A DNA stretch of 30,366 nucleotides, taken from positions 1 to 30,366 of the forward strand of contig DATFOC010000044.1 of NCBI GenBank assembly GCA_035265935.1. The letters are read 5' to 3'. Position numbers and translations under genes: made by a program. Shown here in pieces: positions 1 through 7,458 of this stretch; the stretch's first letter is position 1, and each line of letters begins with the position of its first letter. A model generated the notes under the pieces. The model searched no databases. It was given only the letters and a program-made list of their open reading frames with translations, and was not told where the DNA came from. The stretch comes from JACDAN01 sp035265935 (GTDB taxonomy: Bacteria > Actinomycetota > Thermoleophilia > Gaiellales > Gaiellaceae).

Positions 1-2
1 TC

Positions 3-305
3 GTCGCGGCCGAGGCGCACCACACCGAGCAGCTCCTCCACGGACACCTGGCGGGTATCGACGAAACGGTGCGCTGCTTCGTGCTCGAGGGCGAGGGTCG
101 GGCCGCCGAGCGGGCGCGCGACGCGCTCGCCGCGCTCCGCGAGCTCGGCTGCGACGCGGAGTTCGTCCCCACGCGCCACCCAGTGGTGGACATCGTCCGC
201 TTCCAGCTCCTCACGCTCGCGCTCGCCGAGAGGCGGGGCGTCAATCCGGACCACATCCGCACCGACGACCCGCGCTGGAAGCGGGCTCGGGCCGCGTACG
301 ACTAA
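3..305 (+). CDS. SIS-domain phosphosugar isomerase-like protein, C-terminal fragment
   Basis: Only the last 100 codons are present; the frame is open from base 3 and ends at the TAA at 303-305. The visible tail (LALAERRGVNPDHIRTDDPRW near the end) resembles the C-terminus of SIS-domain sugar isomerases/deaminases of the GlmS/AgaS type, which close the second Rossmann-like SIS lobe with a GxNPDxIR..DPRW motif. The catalytic part lies outside the window, so substrate cannot be told. Its stop overlaps the stop of the convergent DUF3052 gene by 3 bases. Confidence 0.6.
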   Translation, partial: VAAEAHHTEQLLHGHLAGIDETVRCFVLEGEGRAAERARDALAALRELGCDAEFVPTRHPVVDIVRFQLLTLALAERRGVNPDHIRTDDPRWKRARAAYD

Positions 306-619
306 CGGTCCTCGAGCCGGTAGACGAAGCGGACCGACTGCCAGAGGTCGTCGATCGCGGCGCTCTTGTTGTCGACGAGGCCCGCGTCGAGCCCGATTCG
401 CTGCACGGTGTCGAAGTCGAGGTCGGTCTCGATCTTCGAGGCCTTCTTCGGCCAGGCGACCCAGAGCCCGTCGGCCGGGCGCATTGTCGCCTTCAGCGCG
501 GGGAACCGCCGCTCCAGCTCCTCGCGGCTCGTCGTGAAGAAGACGACGACGTCGACGTCCGGCTTCGCTCCGAGCTTCCGCGAGAGCGGCGTAGACGAAT
601 AGTCCTTTCGAGAGCTCAT
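302..619 (-). CDS. DUF3052-family protein (short form)
   Basis: 105 residues. The C-terminal two thirds (VVVFFTTSREELERRFPAL, then GLWVAWPKKAS, then GLVDNKSAAIDDLWQSVRFV) match what I know of DUF3052 proteins, small soluble actinobacterial proteins of unknown function. The N-terminus has the family opening YSSTPLSRKLG but passes after only a few residues into the VVVFF strand; relatives are usually about 135-145 residues, so roughly 30-40 residues look absent, in frame. ATG start at 619 with no clear ribosome binding site. It lies 45 bp downstream of the TPM-like gene and may be co-transcribed with it. Confidence 0.75.
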   Translation of the reverse strand: MSSRKDYSSTPLSRKLGAKPDVDVVVFFTTSREELERRFPALKATMRPADGLWVAWPKKASKIETDLDFDTVQRIGLDAGLVDNKSAAIDDLWQSVRFVYRLEDR

Positions 620-664
620 GTCACGAAGGGCGCTGAGTCGCGAGCCCCTCGATGAAACGAGCTC

Positions 665-1924
665 TCAGAACCCGCCGCCGTCGCCTCCGCCGCCGAAGTC
701 GCCACCGCCGCCGAAGTCACCACCTCCGCCGAAGTCTCCTCCGCCGCCCAAGTCGCCTCCGAAGTCGCCCCCGCCGAGCTCGTCGAACCCCGTGGCCGCA
801 TCGGCCTCCGACGCGAAGGCCGATCCGAACAGGACGCTGCCGGCGGCGAAGCCGAAGAAGCCGACAGCCCAGGGTTGGAAGTAGGCAGGCGCGTCCCACA
901 ACGGGCGCCTGACGCCGCCGGCCAAGACTTGGCGCGTCTCGGGCTCCTCGCCCGCAAGGACGCGCCTGGCGTCCTCCTCGCAGGCGGGGACGGTCATCGC
1001 TCCGCCGTACGGCGAGATCCAGGTCACGTCCTGGACCGAGCTGCCGTGGCGAGCGTCGAAGAAGCACGGCGGCCGCCGCTCCGGCGCCGGCGCTCCGCTC
1101 ATGAGCGCCTTCGCCGTCTCCATTTCGTAGCGGGAGTCGGCGATGGCTGCGGACACCCGCGCGAGGTCCTCGGGAGATCGCGCGCGGTCGAACGCATCGT
1201 CGGCGCGCTGATACGCCTCCATGCCGCGGAGATAGGCCGCCTTCGCGTCGGGATGTGCCTCGACTTGGTCGTCGAGCCCGACGACGTCGTCGGCGAGCGC
1301 CACGAGGTCTTCGCGCGCGACCGCCTTGACTTCCCCGAGCTCGCGCTCCTGTCGCCTCCGCCGCCGATATGCCCGGACTCCGAGGAGCGCCGCGATCGCT
1401 CCCCCGGCCGCGATCAGCCACGTGGGGAAGCCTCCGCGGCCTTCGCTCTCACCGGACTCGCCCCTCCCGGCCCGTACGTCGCCGACGCGCTGGACGAAGT
1501 CGAGCAGTACCGCGGCGACCCCGTCCTGGTTGCGCGTCTGAAAGGCGCGGGTAGCAAGCGCCGGAGCCTGGTCGCGCGCGAGATCGTTGCTGACCGCGCG
1601 GAACTGGTTCCCGACCACGACTGCGTAGACGCCTGGCTCGCCCACGAGCCGGGCGAGCTCGACGGCCACCTGAGTGCTGGAGCCAGCTTCCCGGCGCACG
1701 GATCCAGGCAGGATCGCGATCGAGACCGGCGCGGCCCCTTCCTCGTCGATCGCATCCCGAAGCCGGTCGGCTTCGGCCTCTGTCAGCGCGTCGGTGCCGG
1801 GATGGACGTAGACCGGGTCGGCGCGCAGACCCTCGGTAGCCTCGTCGAGCACGGTCGACTGGGCAGCCGCGGTCGAAGCGAACGCGAGTGCCGCCAGCCC
1901 GGTTGCGATCAGGTGGCCCGCCAT
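665..1924 (-). CDS. TPM-domain-like membrane protein with glycine-rich tail
   Basis: 419 residues. A signal peptide (about 1-21, AAAQ cleavage region) is followed by an extracytoplasmic domain of about 130 residues resembling the TPM fold (SIAILPGS, YAVVVGNQFRAVSND). Then come a membrane segment at 167-186, a basic stop-transfer stretch (RAYRRRRRQ), a charged helical cytoplasmic region, a CFFDARHG...VPAC patch (C287, H293, C315) that could bind metal, a second membrane segment near 352-372, and a Gly/Asp/Phe repeat tail from 384. The ATG at 1924 was chosen because it places the signal peptide at the N-terminus; it overlaps the end of the upstream epimerase gene by 16 bp, implying translational coupling. 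TPM proteins have been linked to envelope or photosystem II quality control; the role here is unknown. Confidence 0.7.
   Translation of the reverse strand: MAGHLIATGLAALAFASTAAAQSTVLDEATEGLRADPVYVHPGTDALTEAEADRLRDAIDEEGAAPVSIAILPGSVRREAGSSTQVAVELARLVGEPGVYAVVVGNQFRAVSNDLARDQAPALATRAFQTRNQDGVAAVLLDFVQRVGDVRAGRGESGESEGRGGFPTWLIAAGGAIAALLGVRAYRRRRRQERELGEVKAVAREDLVALADDVVGLDDQVEAHPDAKAAYLRGMEAYQRADDAFDRARSPEDLARVSAAIADSRYEMETAKALMSGAPAPERRPPCFFDARHGSSVQDVTWISPYGGAMTVPACEEDARRVLAGEEPETRQVLAGGVRRPLWDAPAYFQPWAVGFFGFAAGSVLFGSAFASEADAATGFDELGGGDFGGDLGGGGDFGGGGDFGGGGDFGGGGDGGGF
672..776 (-). repeat. Tandem 18-bp repeat encoding GGGGDF units
   Basis: The 3' end of the TPM-like gene is a run of near-identical 18-bp units (plus-strand core CCGCCGAAGTC) encoding repeated Gly-Gly-Gly-Gly-Asp-Phe. 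The repeat is in frame and reads as a low-complexity protein tail. Copy number is likely to vary between strains. Confidence 0.75.
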
Positions 1925-2880
1925 GCCTCCAGCAGCTCCCCTTCGCGCTCCGGCTTCATCCCCGCGTCGTCGGTTGTCTCCGCCGCGTCGAGCGTGCCGC
2001 GGATCGTGTCCTCGAGCGGACGGTGCGACAGGCCGGCCGCCTCGGCGCGCGAGACCTCGGCCTGGTTCATCCCGACCCACTCGGGATCGGCGAGCCACAT
2101 CGGGAGCTCCATCCACTCGCCCACCTCGTGCTCCGAGAGGAACTCGTCAGGGATCCAGACCGGTGTCGCGTCCGAGCCGGCCACCGACCGCGCGGAGTCG
2201 ATCAGCTCCTGCCACGAGACAGCCGAGCGGGTCGCGTTGAACGCGCCGCCCTCGTCCCGCTCCAGAAGCTCGACCAGCCAGCGGCCGAGATCGCGGACGT
2301 CGACGAACTGGACGGTGCGCTCGGGCGGCGCGGGCACGACCATCTCGCCGCCGCGCGCAGTCCGGTGCGGCCAGTACGTGAAACGTCCCGTCGGGTCATG
2401 GGGCCCGACGATCAGCCCGGGCCTGACGATCGTCGCCCGGTCGCCGTAGACCTCCCAGACGGCGTCCTCGGAGAGGGCTTTCAGCGCGCCGTAGTTGTCG
2501 TACTCGGGAAGCATCTCGTCCGCAGGCATGTCGCCGAGCTCGGCCCTGGGCGAGTCCTCGCTCGGGCCCTTGCTGAGGTCCGAGTAGACCGAGATGCTGG
2601 AGACGAAGAGGTAGCGGCCGACCGAGCCCTCCAGCGCCTCCGCCGATTTCCAGACCACGTGCGGGAAGTAGCCGGAGGGGTCGATGGCGGCTTCCCAAGC
2701 GCGACTCTCGAGCGGCGAGAGGTCCTCCGTCCGGTCGCCACGGATCTTCTCGACCTCGGGGAAGAGCTCCGGGTTGGTCTCGCCGCGGTTGAAGAGCGTG
2801 ACGTCATGCCCCCGCTCGAGCGCCGCTTCGACGGTGGCGCGTCCGAGGAATTTCGTCCCCCCGAGAACGAGGATCTTCAC
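1909..2880 (-). CDS. NAD-dependent epimerase/dehydratase (extended SDR)
   Basis: 323 residues. The N-terminal Rossmann motif GGTKFLG (residues 7-13) is the atypical GGTxFxG form found in the CSP41/isoflavone-reductase-like side of the extended SDR superfamily. A LFVSSISVYSD strand and a YGALK segment supply the usual Ser and Tyr-x-x-x-Lys. The C-terminal half (FVDVRDLGRWLVELLER, FNATRS) is the substrate lobe. Substrate is unknown, probably a nucleotide sugar or related polyol. GTG start at 2880. First gene of the minus-strand run leading into the TPM-like and DUF3052 genes. Confidence 0.85.
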   Translation of the reverse strand: MKILVLGGTKFLGRATVEAALERGHDVTLFNRGETNPELFPEVEKIRGDRTEDLSPLESRAWEAAIDPSGYFPHVVWKSAEALEGSVGRYLFVSSISVYSDLSKGPSEDSPRAELGDMPADEMLPEYDNYGALKALSEDAVWEVYGDRATIVRPGLIVGPHDPTGRFTYWPHRTARGGEMVVPAPPERTVQFVDVRDLGRWLVELLERDEGGAFNATRSAVSWQELIDSARSVAGSDATPVWIPDEFLSEHEVGEWMELPMWLADPEWVGMNQAEVSRAEAAGLSHRPLEDTIRGTLDAAETTDDAGMKPEREGELLEAWRAT

Positions 2881-2959
2881 CTTCTGGTGACGCCCCGTAA
2901 GGATTGTTTGAAAACGCTCGGGCTAGGCATGGGCCGTCGGTAGCTTGCCTGTGGAACCC

Positions 2960-3850
2960 ATGGTCGGCGCACTCACAATCATTCTTCTCTTCGCGGCTGC
3001 GTGGCTGCTCGCTCGGGCGGCGGCGTTCGTCGCGCTCAAGGTGCTGGTCTGGAACGACCGGCGCTCGGCCGACCACGACCTCACGAAGGCCGGGAAGATG
3101 ACCCGTCTCAAGCGGCGCGAGACCCAGGTTTCGATCGTGCGTGCGGCCATCACCTACCTCGCGTTCGGAGCTGCAGTCGTGCTCTCGATCGGCCAGCTGA
3201 TCGGCGGTGTCGATCGCCTGACGGCAATCGCCGGTGCGTCCTTCATCCTGATCCTGGTCGGCTTCGCGGTGCAGCGGGTCCTGATGGACATCATCGCCGG
3301 GCTCGCCATGTTCATCGAGCGCTGGTACTCGGTCGGCGACACGATCCAGATCCCCATGCATGAGCTGCAGGGCGTCGTCGAGGACTTCTCGCTCCGGCAC
3401 ACACGGCTGCGGACGCTGGACGGCGAGGTGATCCACATCCACAACTCGCAGATCCCGTCCGTTCGGGTCCTCCCCGGCGGCGCGAAGGAGCTGCGGCTCG
3501 AGGTCTTCGTGACCGACCAGGAGCGGGGAATCGAGATGGTCGACTCCGTGGCATCGATCCTGCCCGAGGGCCCGACGACGTTCTTCCGCAAGCCGCGGAT
3601 CGAGCAGATCGACGAGCTGTCGGAGACGCTCGCTCGGATCTCGGTCCGCGCGTCGGTGGCGCCGGGCCGCGAGTGGCTGGTGGACGGTTTCTTCGCCGAC
3701 CTCATCCGGGAGCGCGCCGAGCCGGGGCTGATCGCGCACGGCCCGGTGACCCTCTCCGTGGACGAGTCGGCCGCGCGGAGCTACGCGCGCGCCTCGCACC
3801 TCACACGCCGCAGCGCGGAGTTCACGCCCGCGATTCGACGAGCTTCCTGA
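2960..3850 (+). CDS. MscS-family mechanosensitive ion channel
   Basis: About 296 residues. An N-terminal membrane helix, a basic loop (RLKRRETQ) and two further membrane segments lead into the MscS pore/beta domain: GFAVQRVLMDIIAGLAMFIE corresponds to the TM3-like pore helix, then GDTIQI and the VVEDFSLRHTRLRTLDGEV beta domain typical of MscS, with IHIHNSQI. A C-terminal alpha/beta vestibule region follows. Such channels open under membrane tension during osmotic downshock. The start is uncertain: in-frame TTG (2945), GTG (2951) and ATG (2960) exist, none with a good ribosome binding site. The 3' end overlaps the convergent PLP-enzyme gene by 29 bp. Confidence 0.85.
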   Translation: MVGALTIILLFAAAWLLARAAAFVALKVLVWNDRRSADHDLTKAGKMTRLKRRETQVSIVRAAITYLAFGAAVVLSIGQLIGGVDRLTAIAGASFILILVGFAVQRVLMDIIAGLAMFIERWYSVGDTIQIPMHELQGVVEDFSLRHTRLRTLDGEVIHIHNSQIPSVRVLPGGAKELRLEVFVTDQERGIEMVDSVASILPEGPTTFFRKPRIEQIDELSETLARISVRASVAPGREWLVDGFFADLIRERAEPGLIAHGPVTLSVDESAARSYARASHLTRRSAEFTPAIRRAS

Positions 3851-4952
3851 GCTCGTCGAGCAGCCGGTCGACCTCGTCGGCCGTGTTGTAATGGACAATC
3901 CCGATTCGGACTGCGCCGTCCTTCAGGCCGAGGCGCTTCATCACCTCGAGCGCGTAGTAGTTCCCGTCCCAGACGAAGATGCCGTGCTCGCCAAGGCGCG
4001 CGGCAACCTCCGTCGGCGTTAGCCCGTCCAGCGTGACCGCGAAGGTCGGAACCCGGCCGTCCATCGTCTGACGTCCGTACAGCGTCACGCCCTTCGGAAG
4101 ACCGGCGAGGAAGCGCTCACCGAGCTCGCGTTCGTGGGCCACGATCGCCTCCAGCCCGATCGACTCCAGGTACTCGATAGCTGCAACGAATCCGGCGAGC
4201 AGCTCGTGCTGTGCCGTCCCGGTCTCGTAGCCGGGGGCGGGACGCACCTTGTAGGGCCGCCAGCGGTCGAGCAGTTCCCGCCGGGCGAATGCAAGCCCCA
4301 GGTGTGGGCCGTAGAACTTGTACGGCGAGCACAGCAGGATGTCGGCGCCGATCTCGGCCACGTCGATCGATGCGTGTGGCGCGTAGTGGACTGCGTCGAC
4401 CCAGGCGAGAGCCCCCGCCTGGTGGGCGAGCTCGCAGACTCGCGCCGCGTCGACCAGGGTGCCGAGCGCGTTCGACGCCCAGGGGAAGGCGACGATGCGA
4501 GTCCTGTCGGAGAGCTGCTCCTCGACGTCCGAGAGGTCGTAGTCCGCGAACCGCACGACGAGCCCGAGGTCGTGTGCAAGCTCGAGCCATGGTGCGACGT
4601 TGGCGTCGTGGTCGAGTCGCGTCGTGACGATCTCGTCGCCCTCCCGCAACTCGCGTCCGACGGTCCGCGTGAGCATGAAGTTGAGGTTGGTCATGCTCGG
4701 CCCGAAGATCGCCTCGTCCGCCGAGCAGCCGAGGAAGCGGCCGGCGGTCTCGTGCGCGGACTCCACGAGCTCACCCGTGCGCCGACTCGTTTCGAACTGC
4801 CCTCCGACGTTTGCGTTTGAGTCACGGAGGTAGCCGGCGATCGCATCGATCACCTCGTCCGGCACCTGTGTCCCGGCCGGTCCGTCGAAGAACGCGTATG
4901 GCCGTCGCAGCGCCGAGAAGCGCGCTCGGACCGCCGCGACGTCGAGTGTCAC
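3822..4952 (-). CDS. Cysteine desulfurase-like PLP enzyme (VC1184 subfamily)
   Basis: 376 residues. Fold-type I aminotransferase class V protein: FFDGPAGTQVP at the N-terminus, the MTNLNF phosphate/cofactor region, VDAVHYAPH with the cofactor Asp and His, and SPYKFYGPHLG carrying the PLP-binding Lys (about 212). This is the signature of the SufS-like subfamily typified by VC1184, whose substrate is not well established; I do not see the catalytic Cys loop of true SufS/IscS. GTG at 4952 was chosen because it overlaps the upstream esterase stop as GTGA, the same junction as in the rest of this operon; an in-frame GTG at 4958 would add two residues. Last gene of the OsmC-esterase-PLP enzyme operon. 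Confidence 0.85.
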   Translation of the reverse strand: MTLDVAAVRARFSALRRPYAFFDGPAGTQVPDEVIDAIAGYLRDSNANVGGQFETSRRTGELVESAHETAGRFLGCSADEAIFGPSMTNLNFMLTRTVGRELREGDEIVTTRLDHDANVAPWLELAHDLGLVVRFADYDLSDVEEQLSDRTRIVAFPWASNALGTLVDAARVCELAHQAGALAWVDAVHYAPHASIDVAEIGADILLCSPYKFYGPHLGLAFARRELLDRWRPYKVRPAPGYETGTAQHELLAGFVAAIEYLESIGLEAIVAHERELGERFLAGLPKGVTLYGRQTMDGRVPTFAVTLDGLTPTEVAARLGEHGIFVWDGNYYALEVMKRLGLKDGAVRIGIVHYNTADEVDRLLDELRKLVESRA

Positions 4953-5710
4953 CTGCACGTTCTCAGCGCCTCGTCGTAGAACCGGAGGTACTCGTCGACA
5001 TGCTCCCGCCAGTAGGCGGTGGAGTGCCCGCCGGGCGGCGTTTTCGCCGGAGCGTCGACGAGCGCGCCGAGCCGGACGGTGTTGTCCCGGAAGCTGTCGT
5101 CGCGACCCACGTCGAGCCAGACCCGCGCCCCGCGGAACAGGCCCGGCCGCTCCTGCGCGAGCTCGAGCACGTCGTGGCGCTCGAAGTCCTCGGCGTCGTC
5201 GAAGGCTCCCTCCGGCGTCTGCCCGCCGCCTTCCCAGAGAGCCGGGGAGTGCGCGCCGACGGCGCAGAAGCGGCGCTGGCGGGCGAGGTCCAGTGCGCCG
5301 AAGCCGCCCATCGAGAAGCCGCCGATCGCCTCCTTGCGCGGGTCGGTGTCCAGTCGCTCGCGTGCCGCCGGGATCGCCTCCTCGAGGATGTGCCTACCCC
5401 AGTCGAAGTCGTCGCGGTCGTGGTAGTAGCTGTGGTCGCCGCCGTCGACGAGCAGGACGGCGGGCGCGTTCGTCATGGTCTCGAGCGAGTCGACGAGCTC
5501 GGGCCAGAGGAGCTCTTCCGGGGATCCGCCCCGCTCATGCAGGAGGATGAGCAGCGGTGCGCCGTCGCGTTCTGCCGGGATGACCCGATGCCGGCGCTCA
5601 CCCAGGACGAGCGGCTCGCCGATCACGGACGAGTCCTCACCGCCCCGGTACCAGGAGAAGGCGATCGCACCGACCGCGAGGAGGATTCCCGCCGCGAGGA
5701 TCCACTTCAC
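4949..5710 (-). CDS. Membrane-anchored alpha/beta-hydrolase, esterase D/antigen 85-like
   Basis: 253 residues from the GTG at 5710, which overlaps the OsmC stop codon as GTGA. Residues 2-20 (KWILAAGILLAVGAIAFSW) form a signal anchor, so the enzyme domain should sit outside the membrane. LLHERGG is the oxyanion-hole strand, GFSMGGFGAL contains the nucleophile Ser133, WLDVGRDDSF carries the likely acid (D200 or D204) and PPGGHSTAYW the His229, giving a complete triad. The GGHxxxYW motif is that of the esterase D/mycolyltransferase-like family. Substrate is unknown. Longer frames upstream would overlap the OsmC gene and lack the anchor at the N-terminus. Confidence 0.8.
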   Translation of the reverse strand: MKWILAAGILLAVGAIAFSWYRGGEDSSVIGEPLVLGERRHRVIPAERDGAPLLILLHERGGSPEELLWPELVDSLETMTNAPAVLLVDGGDHSYYHDRDDFDWGRHILEEAIPAARERLDTDPRKEAIGGFSMGGFGALDLARQRRFCAVGAHSPALWEGGGQTPEGAFDDAEDFERHDVLELAQERPGLFRGARVWLDVGRDDSFRDNTVRLGALVDAPAKTPPGGHSTAYWREHVDEYLRFYDEALRTCR

Positions 5711-6114
5711 AGGTCGCGGCCGTTGACGCGCCAGCTGTACTTCGGCGCCGGATCGAGCGAGGCGCCGATGAAGCAGCCCCACTCGGCGCTCTCGAACAGG
5801 TTGCGGAGCTCGTCGTCGGCGAGCTCGCCGACGAGCTGGACGTCGAGCTTGCACTCGATGCTCACGAACCCGTAGCGCTCCTGGTCCTCGCGTCGCGTCA
5901 CCGTCCCGGACGCGTATGCGGAGGTGGTGACGTCGACATCTCTCTGCCGCGCGAAGTGCTCCAGGCTTGAGATCGAGCAGCGCGCGAGGGCCGTCAGGAG
6001 CAGGTGCTCGGCGCTGACGTCGCCTCCGATTGTGACCGGATCCCCGTCCGCGGTCAGCTCTCCCCGCTCGTCGAGCGAGATCCAGTAGTCGAAATGCTTC
6101 GCGCGAACTGCCAC
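5707..6114 (-). CDS. OsmC/Ohr-family protein
   Basis: 135 residues. Matches the OsmC fold: N-terminal strand region with GGDVSAEHLLLTALARCSISSL carrying Cys46, and EWGCFIGASL carrying Cys114. These two cysteines correspond to the peroxidatic and resolving thiols of OsmC/Ohr, which reduce organic hydroperoxides in the cytoplasm. The surroundings of the second Cys differ from classic Ohr (no CPVS), so substrate may differ. GTG start; TAAATT on the minus strand ends 12 nt before it. First gene of a three-gene operon. Confidence 0.8.
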   Translation of the reverse strand: MAVRAKHFDYWISLDERGELTADGDPVTIGGDVSAEHLLLTALARCSISSLEHFARQRDVDVTTSAYASGTVTRREDQERYGFVSIECKLDVQLVGELADDELRNLFESAEWGCFIGASLDPAPKYSWRVNGRDL

Positions 6115-6126
6115 CGTCCGGTGGGC

Positions 6127-6132
6127 AATTTA
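6127..6132 (-). promoter_or_regulatory. Candidate -10 element of the OsmC operon
   Basis: TAAATT on the minus strand, 12 nt before the GTG. It overlaps by its TA with the plus-strand hexamer TACGGT at 6131-6136, so the two divergent promoters would be back to back. Confidence 0.4.
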
Positions 6133-6136
6133 CGGT
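6131..6136 (+). promoter_or_regulatory. Candidate leaderless -10 element TACGGT
   Basis: TACGGT ends 6 nt before the GTG at 6143 with no Shine-Dalgarno between, the spacing expected if transcription starts on the start codon. Confidence 0.45.
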
Positions 6137-6142
6137 CAGATC

Positions 6143-6337
6143 GTGCGGTTGCGCGTGCTCAACGAAGCCGAGTGCTACACCCGCTGCTACGGCGATCGTG
6201 AGGAGGCCGTCCAGGTCCTCGAGGTCCAGCCGCGGTCGACTCGGTATGAAACGACGCTCAGTGGCGAAGACATCCGACGCCTCTTCGAAGTCCGGCTCGA
6301 CGCGCGCGAGCCCGAGTTCGAGCTCGAAGCCGCCTAG
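6143..6337 (+). CDS. Small unknown protein (64 aa)
   Basis: 64 residues starting at GTG 6143. It contains an N-terminal ECYTRCYG motif with two cysteines and a charged C-terminal half (GEDIRRLFEVRLDAREPE). I do not recognise a named family. Support for it being real: it exactly fills the space between the divergent OsmC gene and the convergent next gene, has normal codon usage for the window, and has a well-placed TANNNT hexamer for leaderless expression. No signal peptide or membrane segment. Confidence 0.6.
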   Translation: MRLRVLNEAECYTRCYGDREEAVQVLEVQPRSTRYETTLSGEDIRRLFEVRLDAREPEFELEAA

Positions 6338-6343
6338 CTCAGG

Positions 6344-6612
6344 CTACGACTCGATGTAGACCGTCAGGGGTTGGACGACGCCGTGCGCTTCCATCCGCTC
6401 TACGACCTCCGCGGGCGGCTCGGCCAGGATCGACGTCATCGCGCCGATGTCGGCGACGTCGGCACAGATGGCGATGTTGTTGCTTCCGTCCTGCGCGACG
6501 TAGTCCGTCACGTTGCTGCCGGTCCCGGACTCGATGGCCGCGGCGCGTTCCGCCTTGCCTGCAGCCATCGGTCGATGTCCTGGACGGCGTGGGTGATGAC
6601 GACCTTCGGCAT
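6344..6612 (-). pseudogene. Small conserved-looking protein gene with an apparent single-base frameshift
   Basis: A reading frame from ATG 6612 (AAGGGAG Shine-Dalgarno just upstream) encodes MPKVVITHAVQDIDRWLQ and then loses sense. From about 6562 the next frame continues with GKAERAAAIESGTGSN and ends PLTVYIES at 6344. Joining them requires one extra G at the GG in CTGCAGGC (about 6558-6562), giving a coherent protein of about 89 residues with an N-terminal strand and a small alpha/beta look. Either the gene is broken, or the base was lost in sequencing/assembly. Left alone, the first frame stops at 6509-6511, and an internal ATG at 6568 could still make a 74-residue C-terminal part. I do not recognise the family by name. 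Confidence 0.65.
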
Positions 6613-6684
6613 TCGACTCCCTTCGGGGGCGAGTAGCGGACTGGGTCGCCGACCCTACGGGCAGCGTTATCCCCCGCGAGCGTG

Positions 6685-6704
6685 CCGCCTCTTCGAGGAG
6701 GCGG
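6685..6704. other. Hairpin upstream of mug
   Basis: CCGCCTC / GAGGCGG, a 7-bp stem with a 6-base loop in the 133-bp gap between the frameshifted gene and mug. No T-run follows on either strand, so a terminator role is doubtful. Confidence 0.3.
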
Positions 6705-6733
6705 GCGGGCGCGAGCGCGAAGCCGCTCACCCA

Positions 6734-6739
6734 TACGAT
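6734..6739 (+). promoter_or_regulatory. Candidate leaderless -10 element TACGAT of mug
   Basis: TACGAT ends 6 nt before the ATG at 6746. The intervening CCGGAG is too close to the start to act as a normal ribosome binding site, which favours a leaderless transcript. Confidence 0.5.
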
Positions 6740-6745
6740 CCGGAG

Positions 6746-7258
6746 ATGGACGCCGTCGCCGAGAGCGCGGTCCCGGACGTTCTATCGACCAGCCTCCGGG
6801 TCGTCTTCTGCGGGATCAATCCAGGCCGCTGGTCCGATGCGGCCGGCGCTCATTTCGCGAACCCTCGGAACGACTTCTGGCGGCTGCTCCATGACGCGCG
6901 CTTCACCGCGCGCCTGTACGCGCCGGAGGAGCAGCACGACCTGCCGGCACTCGGCCTCGGGCTGACGAACGCCGCCTACCGGACGACGCCGGGGTCGGGG
7001 GACCTGCGCCGCGCTGACTTCGAGGGCTCCGCCGAGCGGCTGGAGGCGCTCGCGCGGAAGCTGGACCCAGCTTGGATCGCCTTCGTCGGCAAGGAGGCCT
7101 ACCGCGGCGTCTTCAACGAGCGACCGGAGCTCGGCGTCCAGGAGCGGTGGCTTGGCGAGACGCGGTTGTTCGTCCTGCCGTCGACATCGCCGGCGAACGC
7201 AGCCGTGCCCTACGAGGAGCGGCTGCGCTGGTTCGAGGAGCTCGCCGCTCTCGTCTAG
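6746..7258 (+). CDS. mug: G/U mismatch-specific DNA glycosylase (Mug/TDG family)
   Basis: 170 residues, the usual length of Mug. Motif 1 is CGINPGRWS, in which Asn is the water-activating residue of this family; NPRNDFW and GLTNAAYR follow. Motif 2 is LPSTSPANA, in place of the more common NPSGLNA-like loop, and would provide the wedge that pushes out the base. The enzyme excises uracil or ethenocytosine mispaired with G in base-excision repair. It stands alone: the upstream gene is on the other strand, and its stop overlaps the stop of the convergent 64-aa gene within a shared CTAG. Confidence 0.88.
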   Translation: MDAVAESAVPDVLSTSLRVVFCGINPGRWSDAAGAHFANPRNDFWRLLHDARFTARLYAPEEQHDLPALGLGLTNAAYRTTPGSGDLRRADFEGSAERLEALARKLDPAWIAFVGKEAYRGVFNERPELGVQERWLGETRLFVLPSTSPANAAVPYEERLRWFEELAALV

Positions 7259-7449
7259 CGGTTCTTGATCGCGCGGCGGATCGAGCGGGCGACGTAGAGC
7301 GCCGACTTGAGGAAGAAGAGCGCGCCGATAACCGCGCGTACCTGGTTCGCGGTCAGCGGCGTGCGCTTACTGACCGGCTTCTCGATCTTCTGAGCGAAGC
7401 GCTGGCGCCAGCCGATGAGCGGCGCCTGGAGTGTCTGTGTCTTGTTCAT
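7255..7449 (-). CDS. Small basic protein with one hydrophobic helix (64 aa)
   Basis: 64 residues, ATG at 7449 with AAGGA about 7 nt upstream; the Shine-Dalgarno overlaps the stop codon of nadE, which ends 9 bp before the ATG. This spacing argues for co-expression with nadE. The N-terminal half is basic; residues 38-53 (RAVIGALFFLKSALYVAR) form a short amphipathic or membrane-associated helix, and the tail is basic (RSIRRAIKNR). Function not recognised. Confidence 0.6.
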   Translation of the reverse strand: MNKTQTLQAPLIGWRQRFAQKIEKPVSKRTPLTANQVRAVIGALFFLKSALYVARSIRRAIKNR

Positions 7450-7458
7450 GGCCCGTCC

